Shown: positions 48,701-60,700 of the stretch, in pieces
Layout of the letters: each line of letters opens with the position of its first letter
Numbering within the stretch: position 1 is the first letter of the stretch
From: Erythrocercus mccallii
Lineage: Eukaryota; Chordata; Aves; Passeriformes; Dicruridae
Length of the DNA: 64,000 nt
Direction: 5' to 3'
NCBI GenBank assembly: GCA_013397435.1
Contig: VZRG01001662.1
Span: 1 to 64,000 of the forward strand
Notes under the pieces: model-generated
Told to the model about the DNA's origin: nothing
Database searches by the model: none
What the model saw: the letters and a program-made list of their open reading frames with translations, nothing else
Made by a program: the position numbers and the translations under genes

Positions 48701-51700
48701 GCATGTTCCTGTGTCACCTGCTCTGGGTAACTCTTCCTTGGCAGGGGGTTTGGACTGGATGATCTCCAGAGAGCCCTTCCTAAGCCAATGATTCTGTGAA
48801 TCTTTCCAGAAAACCCTGTAAAGGGAGCATGGAACATGTATAGGGAGAGGTGATGTGAGTCTCTTTGCTGTCATGAGCACTCCCTTGGGGTGCAGGCTGG
48901 CATGGTGACTTCACAGGCCTAACATTGGTATTTAGAAACCCATTAATAGTTAAAACTTTCTTTCCTCCTGTACCTAACTGCAGCTTTAGAAGGAAGAAGC
49001 AGTAGTTGTTTCTGCATCCTGGCTGATGGGGAAAGAACACTGCTTAGCTCATGTCTGCCAGCAGCTGTGCACAAGATACAGTCCCTGGGCAGGGCTAGAG
49101 GGAGCCATCCAAGCACTGCGGGAGCTGGATGATGATGGGTTGAGATTTTTGTGATGTCAATGATTTGCCCTCAGTTCTTTTGTCTGCCCACTCTGTTGAA
49201 ATGAGACAATTTATTTATGATCAATACAAGGCAAATATCTTCAGTCCTTGTGAAGAGCTGGTGATGCATTTCAGCCTGTCTAAAGCTGAGGATTTATTAT
49301 GCTTTTAGTGCCATGTCTGGATCATTTGAATTTAAAAAGTGGGTTTTTCTCCAGTGTAGTCTGAATTGGCTCTTTTCAGCTTGAGGTCTTTGCTGGCTGA
49401 CTCTGGCATGATGCAGTGCTATGAGAGTGATGTTTTTGTTTAGATCAGGAGTGGAAGCAGAGTTGCTTCATCAGCATGGAGTTGTGCTCAGGGTAATTAT
49501 CTTTGCTCAGCTGGACCACATACTCCTGTTCCCAGCATTGCTGCCTTGTGCCATGATTCTTATCTGTGTCCTGTGTGAGATGGGCAATGTGGCTTCCTTA
49601 CAGCTCAACAAATTGCTGTCTCATGTAGCTGGGAGCATGGAGTAGCCTGGATGAGTCAGTGGGATTTGCTCCTCCTCTTACACAAAACAGGAGATGAATT
49701 GGGAACACCAGGGAAGGTGTAAGCACCCACCTCTGCCTTTAGGACAGTCGTGTCAAGCAGCTGATTCCTGGCAATGCGAGTGATGAGCTGTGAGAGAGTT
49801 TTCTGCTGTCAGAGTAAGGCAGGGATTGATGACAACACACAACGAGTCTTGATTTAATGGTGTCTTTGTGCTGTCTCTGCATCCCAGAGACAGAAGCTGC
49901 AAATCCTGCTTGTGGTTCATTTGACAGTTGCTAATTGTGCTTGTACATGAAGGCTTGTTGTGTGTTGGTTTGTTCTAGAATACAAGTTGTAGAGCAAATC
50001 TCTAGCAGGTGTTACATTTGAGACAGGACAGTTGGCCAGCCAGAGCTCTCTTATATTTTCCTTCAGTTCCTTCTCCTTGCTCTTTTCTCTCTCACGTAGT
50101 CCATACTCAAAAAGGGACCTTCTTAGCTTTCCGTCAGGGTGAGGAGTGACTCTCCAGGACATATTCTTCTCTGCTCTGAAGAACAAGAGGGGAGGCTGCA
50201 GTCAGTCCTGCAAGAATTTGGGTTTTTTTCCCTGTAAACCCAGAATTTAACTAAAGATATGGAAGCTTTCTAAACCTATTAGAAACTATTGCACCTCTGT
50301 GGGGCTTCGGGTTGTATGTGTGACTTTTTAAGCTGATTTTGTGCTTGGGCACCCCAAATGGTGGCTGTTGTCTGCATTGAAACGTGGTCTTGTTCACCAT
50401 GATCAAGAGAAAGTCTTTTGAGACTGATAAAAGTCTAAATCTGTTGCTTTGCTGGGCTTGTGCACTGAAGAGAACTGGCTTTACAAGATTTCAGTGCACA
50501 AGATCTCTTCACTCTGCTTCCTTAGAGGGGTGGTTGGGGCAAGTGTAGCTCCCCACCTCCTGGGTGAGCCGGAGGATCTGGAACAGAGAGATCTTGACAA
50601 GTGCCAGCAGGGAGCTGTCGAAGGAGTGGCTGTGTTTGAACCCCACCAAAGGCAGGGGAAGGGAAGCTGGAGGGCAGAGGGACCTGAGCATGAGGTAGAA
50701 ACAGCAGGAACCTCATGATGCTGAGCAATGCAAGGTTGTGCAGGTGGGACAACCATCCCTGCACACAGGAATGTGCAGCCTGGGGCTGGCTGGGCACCCG
50801 CTCTGCAGGAAAGGATCTGGTTTCCCATGGATAATAAATGAGTTTCCAGTGTACCTTTGCAGCAGTGAAGGCAAGTGGGGCTGTGTGAAGAAGCTGCAGT
50901 CACAGCGTTGAGTGTTCAGTCACTGTGCTATTCAGCAGTAAAGAGGCCACATCTGCAGAAGTGTCCCACTCTGGGCACATGGTTCTGGAAGGATGTCAAC
51001 AAATTGGGGAAGTGTGGCAGGAAGCTATCAGGATGGAGGAGAGCTGGAGCCTGTGATGCAGGAGGAGTGGCTTAGGAAATACGGCTTGTTTTGGCTTGGA
51101 GAAGAGAACGTGAAGGAGCCAAGGTCTAAAGCCTCTCACTGCCTCTGGTGGGGCTGTTGTCAAGACAGAGACAGATACTTTTGAGGTGTGTCCAGTGACA
51201 GGAGGGGGGCTACAGCCACAGTTGGCCAGAGGAGAGTTTTGAATTGAACATGAAAGGCCAGGTTGGATGGAGCTCTAAGCAGTCTGGTTTAGTGGAACGT
51301 GGCCCTGCCAACAGCAGGGCATTGGAAATAGATGGGCTTTAATGTCCCTTCCAACCCAAAACATTTCAGGATTCTATGAGGAAAAGTCTTCACCACACAG
51401 GAGTAGTTTAAATTGCATGTGCTCAGAGTGGCTGGGAAGTCTTTGCCCTCAAATAACATAAAAACTCAATGGATGAGACCCTGAACAACCTGTCTGAAAT
51501 CTGAACTTGATCCTGCTTTGTGTAGAGGTTGGATTAAGACCTCCTGCAGATCCTCCTGACTGAAATGGGCAGTTATCCTGTGCCAAAGTCTGTCCCTTCT
51601 GCTGAAATCCCCTGTGGCAAGTTCCCTCTGTACAGTGACATGGCTGTGATGTGGGAAGTTAGCCAGGCAGTGAGCATCTGACTCACAAATCACATCATGG

Positions 51701-54700
51701 AATCGTTGAAGAGTTTTGGTTGGAAGGGATCTACAAAGGTCCTCCTTAACTCCTTGTCTGAACATTAAGAGCAGTACAGTAATTGGTAGTATCTCTGCAA
51801 TGTTTGGGGGTTTTATTATTTGAATAATGAAGTATTTTAACATCACTCATAACTTGAGGCTCATGCATTTTGAAGTGCTGCTTTTGATACTGAATGTTTA
51901 AGTTACATGAAAGTATAAAAGCATAGTTTTACAGTTGGAATTTCAAGTAACTCTCATTTTCTCTTTTTAAGGTCAATGAATGGTCCTTGAAGATAAGGAA
52001 AGAAATGAGAGTGATTGATAGACAGATCAGAGGTTTGTACTTGTGTCTCATTTTTTGTTTTTATTCTCCCTGCGTGCCTTCAAGGTTTTTTTACTTTAAT
52101 TGAGGCAGGCTGTGAAATTTAATAACCTAGGGTAGTCTACCACATTTGGAGTAAAGGAAGATGAGTGTGATCCTGGGGCCAGACTTAGTCTGTGTTACAA
52201 AATGATGTCATGTGAAGTTATCCAAGTAAAATTTTCAAAAGAACATGAATATTTCATGCTCCCAGTAAGGCATAATGCTCTTAAATCCCTTTGGATAACA
52301 TGCATTAGACTTCTTAGCCAGAATTTTACCCACATTGATTTAATGAGTAGTATCAGTGTGGTATATAATTCCACATGTAGACAGTTCCACTGGCATGTAC
52401 TGGTATGAAAGTGCACATGCCAAGCCAAAGTAGCTTGCTGTCAGCTTGGAAAAATTACAAACAGAAGAGAGGAAGGGGAAAAAAAGCATTTTCTCAGTGG
52501 GTGGATGTTTTGCCATTAAATAATGAGCATTACACTGCTGAATATGTCTTGGAAAGCAGAGGAGTTGCTCAATATTGCACTGCTGTTAGTTCAGAATTTG
52601 TTCTGACTGCCTTCCCTGAGCCTGAAAATAGGTTTGGGCCTAGGTTTTGTTTTCCCCTTCGTCTGCTACCCTGTCCCAGGAATTTGTCCATGGGAGGTGC
52701 TGGTGAAGGATATTTTGTGTCAGCAGCTGGTTGCTGGGCACATGCCTGTTTGGAGTGACGCCGTGAGGAGTACATCCTTGGTTCCTTGTTCTTCCCCAGC
52801 CCTGTGCCTCTGGAGTGACCTGGCAGGGTTTGTGTTTTCTCCCTCTTGTAGACTTGTGTGAGTTGGTTGGAGAAGGTTGCTTGTGCAGTACAAAGTCTGT
52901 CCTTGTCTCCAATATGAGAAACAGAGTTTATGTCTTTTCCAGGAAAACTGATGTACCGGGATGTGAATTCTTTTACTTTCTCCAGGGCACTTTGTGTGGC
53001 TGTATCAGGCACAGAGGAACTGCAATTCTGATCTTACTAGCAAAATATATTTTAGAGGTGGCATCTTCCATGGAAGCAAACTACCCACGTGTTCACTTCT
53101 GATGTTTCTTGCAATTTTGGGTTTCTCTTAACTTTTTACATTCCATAATACTTTTAATGACCTATACAGATACTAGGTTACATGCTGGTGTGATATTTTG
53201 ATGTGGATGCAAATCTAATTATTTTAGAAGCTCTAAACATGTCTGTGTTTCAGAGTCCTACATTCCAAGAAATACAGCCCAGCACTAACCACCAACCATC
53301 TGCTATACTGATAATTTCCCTTAAAATAAAGTGGATATTATCTTTGTGCCAGGGTTTCACATTTTACCAAGTGTCACCTATGGAAGTACATGGTTCTGCT
53401 GGACACTTCCCAGGCCAGCAGGCTGCTCCTGAAGGATGACAGCCAACTGCCACTGAAGGTTTCCTGAAAACATATGCACTCTAGTTGGATTCTGCCATGC
53501 TTTCTTGTTTCAGCTGAGCCTTACACAGGAAATCACTGCAATCTTTAAGTAAGGATGCTAAGCTGGAACCTTTCTTAGTTTCCTTGGGGGAAGGCTATGC
53601 TAGATGTGTTTGAACAAGGCAACACTGGATGCACCTGGGATGAACTGAGTGGGCTTGGATCACTTGAACACTTGGCTCTCCCAATCAGCACAGTTACTAA
53701 AATAGCAACACACTCTTTGAAACCATCTGTTGTTGGACTCTTGCTGCTGTAGTGATTTCTCTTTGGGGTAGGTTGTTTTTCAGGGCTTGAAAGGTTTGGA
53801 GAAATGAAAGGTATCCTTGTTACTTCAGAATTGAATTTTTTGAGTTGATAGAGTTGGAGTAATACAATAACTTTGTGCTTTGCTGAGCTTGTGAGTCCCT
53901 CTTGCAGGTGCTTTGGGCTGCTTTGTGCCTCTTGTGCTTGATAGTGCTGCAGAGGGACTGGGGAAGTGACTTTGGCTCCCTTGAGGAGTCAGAGCTGGGC
54001 ACTGCCCTTCAAAGATGGAGTTGATTATTCTTGTGCCACTGAGCTCATACTCAGCAGTTCATGCCAGTGAAAGCATTCACTTGGGTGCAGGCTGCCCTAC
54101 ACTAGCCTGGGTGTAGTAACACAATACTTGTGGTTGTTTTCAGCCTGACAAAGTGAATGTTGTAATTCCTCAGTACTGCTGGAGTTCTTCTGGTGCTTGC
54201 TGTTTCCTCCTGGAGCACTTCAGCTCTTTCTTACCTGCTCTGATGTGCTGGGACTCAACTCAGTCCCCTGTCTGACATACAAATGTGATCAAGTTTGTAG
54301 TATTGCTAAAGATAATAGTGAGAAAGCAGCAAAGGTATGTTTTCCTGATTATGATCCTAGAACTTTCTGCCAGTCCTTTAGGGTAAACACCTCAGTGAAT
54401 GATACTGAGTGAATTACTGGTCTTGAGTACAGTGTTCATTAACTCCCACCTGAGAAGCTGTGTTGAAGTCTCCAAGTTGGCCTGTGGCAGAAAGTGTGTG
54501 TTGATGCCTTTGTTTTTGTAAAAGGGCAGCTTCTGATTCTTCCAACGTATAACTTTGTTATGGCATAAATCAAGAAGATTCAAAGCTAAATCTGAACAGA
54601 GGCTTTCCTTGAAATAATTGTTCTTGTGGTCATTTCAATCAGCTCTTAGCAGGAAGGTGAGGAGCCCTTACATCTGAATTCTTTATTTACTTTAGAATAA

Positions 54701-57700
54701 TTTTTCTTGTGTACTCTGAGATCCACATTTCATCAGTGGCTAACTTATTGCTGGGTCTGGAAAAGAAAGGAGGTTGATATTGTCCCTGCTTACTCTTGCA
54801 TTTTTTTACTCTGAGCTCTTTGGGGTACCCGACTCCTGCTCTTCACTGCCCAGTGTTACCTGGCAAGGCAGAACTGTGAACAGTCACATCAGATTTGCTG
54901 GAGAAACCAATCGTATTTAAGAAGGCCTTTTTAGTGTTTAATAGTTCAACCAATAATCCAACCAACTCTTTGGTGCTCCTGCTTAGTTCAGTGTTCCCAC
55001 TTAACCACACTCTTAAAAAAATCTGTTGAACAAAGTTGGATGCCAGGAGAGTTTGAACAGGATGTTTTAAGTTAAATGTATATTTTGTGTATATATTACC
55101 GATTTAATAGTCAGGAACTTATTTTGAAGTTGCAAGTCAAGTCATCCTCTCACAGTGCTTTGTTCTTACAGGACCGTGTTTTCCTTTGTAAGCTCTTAGC
55201 TCAGCATCATGGACTAATATTCTCAGTCCTTTAGAGTACTCTTGACTGCAAAGGAAATTACAGAGCTGGATGTTCAGTAATGAGAATTTTCCTATTCAGA
55301 TTTAGCTGAATTAATCAGCTGACATGTAAATCTGCCTAGAACAAAGTCTTTGAGTAACAGAGGGAATCTGAAATCAAGCAGAAGCAATTCTTTGTATTGG
55401 AAACACACCCCAACAGATGACTGATTTCTCTTCTATATCCTTAGGAGTTTGTCACTCTTTGCTGTGGTTTTTGTGCTCCAGATATCCAGAGGGAAGAGGA
55501 GAAGGTGAAGAGGTCAATAAAGGATGCTGCCAAGAAGAATCAGAGGGATGTGTGTGTGATCTTGGCGAAGGAGCTGATCCGCTCTCGGAGGGCCGTAAGC
55601 AAACTCTATGCATCCAAAGCTCACATGAACTCTGTTCTCATGGGGATGAAGAACCAGCTTGGTAAGAACAAATTCTGGGCCCAAGCACAATGACTGCTCT
55701 GACAGTAGAAGTGAGGTCTGAGGTTTGCTTGTCCAGAACCAAAATCAAATGCAGGCAGAGCTTGAGTGTGGGAGCAACCATGCTCCTGTGAAAAGCAGCT
55801 GATTCTAGTGGGCTTCAGGAGCCTGGGAAGATCCTCCCATAGCAGGCCTAGAACTGTGAGGCTGCTGAAGTTCTGCCCCCTAATCCCAGCAGGCACATGC
55901 ACCCACACTCTCAGAGCAGAGTCTTTGCCACCACCCCATAAACACACACAGCTTTCACTCATGTATGAACACCTCCATCCTGCTCTTCCTCTTCAGTTCG
56001 TGAGGGCTGAGGCCCACTAGTTTTCAGCCTGAAAATGTGCATGTGCAACATGCACAATGTTGCATGTGCAACAGTAGGTTGTTCCAGGAGCTGCTCTCAG
56101 ATGCTCTGTCTAAGCTGGCCAGGTATCTGGTACCTGGCCCCAGATCTCCTGCTCTGCCTGAACTGCTGGCACCTGGTCCTACAGGCCCCTGAAGTTTGTG
56201 TGTTCCCTGATCCGCTTTAATCCTTCCCAAACTACCCTTGGTTGTTCCCGTAAGATTGTTATGTTCCTATAATCCCTTTAAAAGATCCACTGTAAGTTTT
56301 CCCCTTGTCCAAACATACTCTTTTCCCCTACATCCCTGTAAGTAAGGAGTCCTGTATCCCTGTAGGCAATAACCCCCTCCCAGTCTGCAGGATGTTCTGA
56401 GGCTGGATGAGTGTCCCACCCTGGACTCTGAAGTAGTCAGGGAGCTCCCAGTTTTAGTTTCTTGGGGTTCATGCCCCTCATTGTTCTCTGCATCCTTGCT
56501 GGTTCCTTGTTTCCTGTGAGAGCTGCTCAGCAGATGATCTAACACCTCTCCTCAGAGCCTGAGGGTTCCAGTAATGTGAGAATCACATGCTCTGAAACTG
56601 AACTCACAGCAATTTGGGGCACATTCTTAGTGTGCGTTTCTAAACAGTCTGAATGCATTCCTAATATCCCTGTGTACTGGTGGAGCCTGTGTCACTGATT
56701 TTGACAGGACCTGTCACAGGAGTAGAATTTTCTTCATCTTGTAGATGGTTGCCTTCTTAGCAAGAGTCTGGGGGCATTTACCAATGCCTACATGGAGATG
56801 GGGGAGCAGTGTTTGTTTTCTTAGTGTGGGTGAATCCTTTTGCCCCTTGGCTTAACACTCATGTTCTGTAAACCCTCCGTGGTCCTTTGTGTTCCTCCAG
56901 CACCAGCACATTTCCTTTGTTCCTTACCCACATCAGAAATCTGTTGTAATACACTTCCTGCAATGTTTTCCATAGCTGGAAACAGTCCAGCCTGTAACAA
57001 GCAGAGCAGAAAGCTTTAAAGATAGGAGAAGACTTGGTGTAAGTCAACAGGCTGCTGAAATGTCAAAGCATTTCCCTCACCCCCATGTCATCCAAGTAGA
57101 TTTTAATGTTGGATGAGTGATAAAACAGGAAGTCACACTGTGAACCTTAAGTGTAATTTTATGATGGTCCAAATGTGGCTCCCCATGCATCTCACTCAGG
57201 AAAGGAAAATAGGACCGTCCTTGCACCTTAAGGTGTCCTTTATAAGGAAAAACTCAAAGCAGCCTCCTCCTAATTACCACTGCCAGCATCTTCATCTTCT
57301 TGGGAATGTTCTGTTATGCTTAGATAGGAAATACAAAGGAATCTATAATTCAATCTGGGGTCTGTAGTAACTTGTGAAATGACCACTCAAAGCAAGGTTT
57401 TTGTTAGTTTGTTGCAAGTGTAGGGCTCTTAAAAAATTATTAAAACGAAAAATAATATGTGCTGTACCTTCATTTTGCTTCGTTAAGGAGTGACCATTTT
57501 ATATACAAACAGGTAAGTTCTCTGTGTCCAGGAAGCTGCAAATTTAGATGGCAGAATTCAAAAAACTTCAAAGTACCCTTAATTACTGCTTTTTGATCTT
57601 GGTATATCAGTACATATGAGGAGAGCTTATAAGTTAGAATAGCCTCTGGAAAGAGTATTGTTAAATTCAGTTTAAACAAGCTTATTTTTGGTTTATCTGC

Positions 57701-60700
57701 TTCAGTGTTAATGTTGTAGCTTACTCTTTGCTGTGAAACTATGGCAGCAGGCTTAGTTTCCAGCACTTGGTGTGAGGCAGGAGATCCCTGGTTTCAGCAG
57801 TCACTGCAGCTCTGCTGCTGAAACCCTCAGCAACAGCTCTGGCTGCTGAGGGGCCAGGCAAGGAGCAATTGTCTCCCTGTCTTTAATGAACTGGGTGCAG
57901 GTGGGTTGAAATCTCTCTGCAGACCACCTGGGTTCCTCATTGTACAGAACCAGTAGCTTTGCTATATGTGACTTTTATAATGTGACTTTTCCAATGTGAG
58001 TATAAGTTGGGCTTTTCCAGGAATTTAGTCAAGAATGAATAAGTGCAATGCCCGTTTATTTTTTAAATTGAATTTCCTAAATGTAAACAAATTGTCATGT
58101 AGGGAGGATATAATTTCTCTGCTTTCAGCTGTGCATGAATTGTTCGAACTATTCTGTGCCTCTCCTTCACAGCTGTCCTCAGAGTAGCAGGTTCATTGCA
58201 GAAGAGCACAGAAGTCATGAAAGCTATGCAAAATCTAGTAAAAATCCCAGAAATCCAAGCAACAATGAGGGACTTGTCCAAAGAGATGATGAAGGTAAGG
58301 TCTGGCACATAAATCAGACTTGAGTGAACATAATGTGGTTGTTACTGAGCTATGCAGTCCCTTGGGTGGCTCCTTTGTCACAGGGCTGGTGTGAGCTCAG
58401 GACATTTTCTGACTCTGGCCAGTTTGATACTGAAGACACAAAGAGTTTTAAATCTAACAGCAAAAAGCTGTTATACCAACATTCCTAATAACAGTTTTGA
58501 GTCAAAATTGGGAAGATATGGGGAATTTATTCGCCACAGACATGTTCAAAGAAACAACAATTTTCAGGCATTTACATGCACTATAACAGCAAAGATTTTT
58601 TTAATAGACACTTCTAAAAATCTGCCCAATTTATTGTATCATGGTAAGAGGTGTTTTCTTTTAATTACTACCAGAACATCTCATCTGTCTTTGTTTAATG
58701 GATAACCTGAGTTTTATCCAACTAACACTGCTTTATTAAATTTGCTGTCCTGCTTAGACAATTACTGCTAAGTTTTCTGGAGGGTACAAGCCTATGAAGT
58801 GGCTCCCTTACTACATCTGCAATGTATTAATCAAATTTCTTGGGATGTATAGGCTTTTGACTCCTTAACTCTCTCAAGATACCATTCTTGTTCTATGACA
58901 TCTAATTCATCTCTAGTTACATGATAACCATTAAACAATTCTTTCTTGAATTTTGTTCTTCAACTGTCGATTGTCTCCATGGAGTTCCTTCTGCAGGTGC
59001 AGTGAAGTAATTTCACAGGGTTTTCTATTGACACAGATCTAAACCAAAACCAGCCAAAATAATACAATTGAACATTCTTTAACTAATTAATGTAGTTCAT
59101 GACAAAATTTTTAAAGAATCGCAAAACTCCTGGCTAATTCAGATATAACTCACTGTCACTGGTTTCAAGCTTCTAGCTCAGTGTCTCCATGTGATGGGAG
59201 TGCTCTGATTTGAAAGTATACTGTCTCTATTATGACTATGACATTTTCAACTATTAAAGTTGTTTTGTTTTTTCCCTTCTTACCACTATAGACTTCAGTT
59301 TAGTTCAAATAAGTTTATTTCTAAATAATTTTATCATTGTGCACCAGCATGGTTTGGCCATATCTAGGTTGCAGGGCCTGCAAAGGAATGTTTTCAAATG
59401 CAGATAGAAAAAAACCCAAGCTGTGTCAAAGAGCAGTTTTACAGTGTGCTACTCAATTCATGCTGCATGACTGAAATTTACACTCGTATTTCACATGCTT
59501 GGAACAGGCTGGGTTCTTGGTTTAGACGTGCAACAACAATAAATAACCACGGAATCGTGGAATGGTTTGGGTTGGAAAGGATCCTAAAGACCATGTAATT
59601 CCAGCTCCCCTGCCATGGACAGGGACATGTGCCACTACACTGGGTTGCTCAGAGCCCCATCTGGCTGGGAACACCTCTAGGGACTGGGCATCCTCAGCTT
59701 CTCTGGGGAACCTGTTCCAGTGCCTCAGCACCCTCACAGGGAAGAATTTCTTCCTAATACCTAATTAAAATCTCTCCTCTTTTAGTTTAAATAACTTGAG
59801 GTTTTCAAAGTGAGAACAGGTGCCTTTAATCCTCAGTTTTCTTCCTGCTTTTCCTGTGCACCAGTTGTAGAGATGTGTGCTCATGCTGAGGGCAGGTGTA
59901 TCAGCCACCCTCCTGCAACAGCCTCCATCTGGAACCTCCCCCTGCAGCAGGGGGGTTTTACATGCCTGGATAGGCATAACCTCATCTCCTAAGCAGAAAT
60001 AGGTCTTCTTACTCTGCTGTTTATTTCTGCTAGGCTGGAATTATAGAGGAAATGCTGGAGGACACCTTTGAAGGCCTGGAGGATCAGGAGGAGATGGAAG
60101 AAGAAGCTGAGGCAGAAATCGACAAAATCCTTTTTGAAATTACAGCTGGTGAGTTTGTGGGTGCTGCTGAGAGCCAAGTCCCTGCTCTGTTCAGTAAGAT
60201 GCAGCAACTGAAATCTTCATCTATTCTGCACCCTCCCCAGTGGCATCTCTTCCTTTGGTGATGGACAGAGAGCTCTGACAAACTGGTTTCTTAGGGAATA
60301 CTGGCTGAGAACGCCAGTGGGGCTCAGCAGGGCAGAACTAATATCCATCAACTGCTGTCTGTGCAGTTATGTAATTGAGGCTCTAGCAGATCTGTGTTTG
60401 ACTGTGCAGTGAATCCTCTTAACAAGGTGAAATTTACGTGAATGACTGTGTATTGTTACTAATGAAACCAAGAAATAAACTCCGCTGCACTGCCTTGAGT
60501 CATAGGCTACTTTGTGAGTCCTGGCAGTAACATGTTGTGTCTTGTTTGAGGGGAAAAATCCCAAAACAAACACAAAAACCCTCTTAAAACCAAACCCACA
60601 ACTTCTGCCTTCCAGCTCATGAGGTAATGATTTATTTGTTCAGTTATTTGGCTTGGAGAATGCTTAGAATGCTCCTTTCACCTGGATTGCTTGTGATGTG

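Larger units (their letters stand above)
45548..51971 (+). other. CHMP3: CHMP3 intron 1
   Basis: 6.4 kb as assembled. Contains a CR1 with tail repeat (45770-46104), the 1.72 kb tandem duplication with a junction N (46102-49545), a long decayed CR1 (50560-51388) and a small CR1 end (51688-51750). If the duplication is an artefact, the true intron is about 4.7 kb. Confidence 0.85.

Noticed and set aside
46611..49040. Pairs of similar minus-strand ORFs (for example 46873-47115 and 48595-48837)
   Set aside because: They are antisense readings of the CR1 end within the duplicated block. Their apparent paralogy is the duplication itself, not a gene family.
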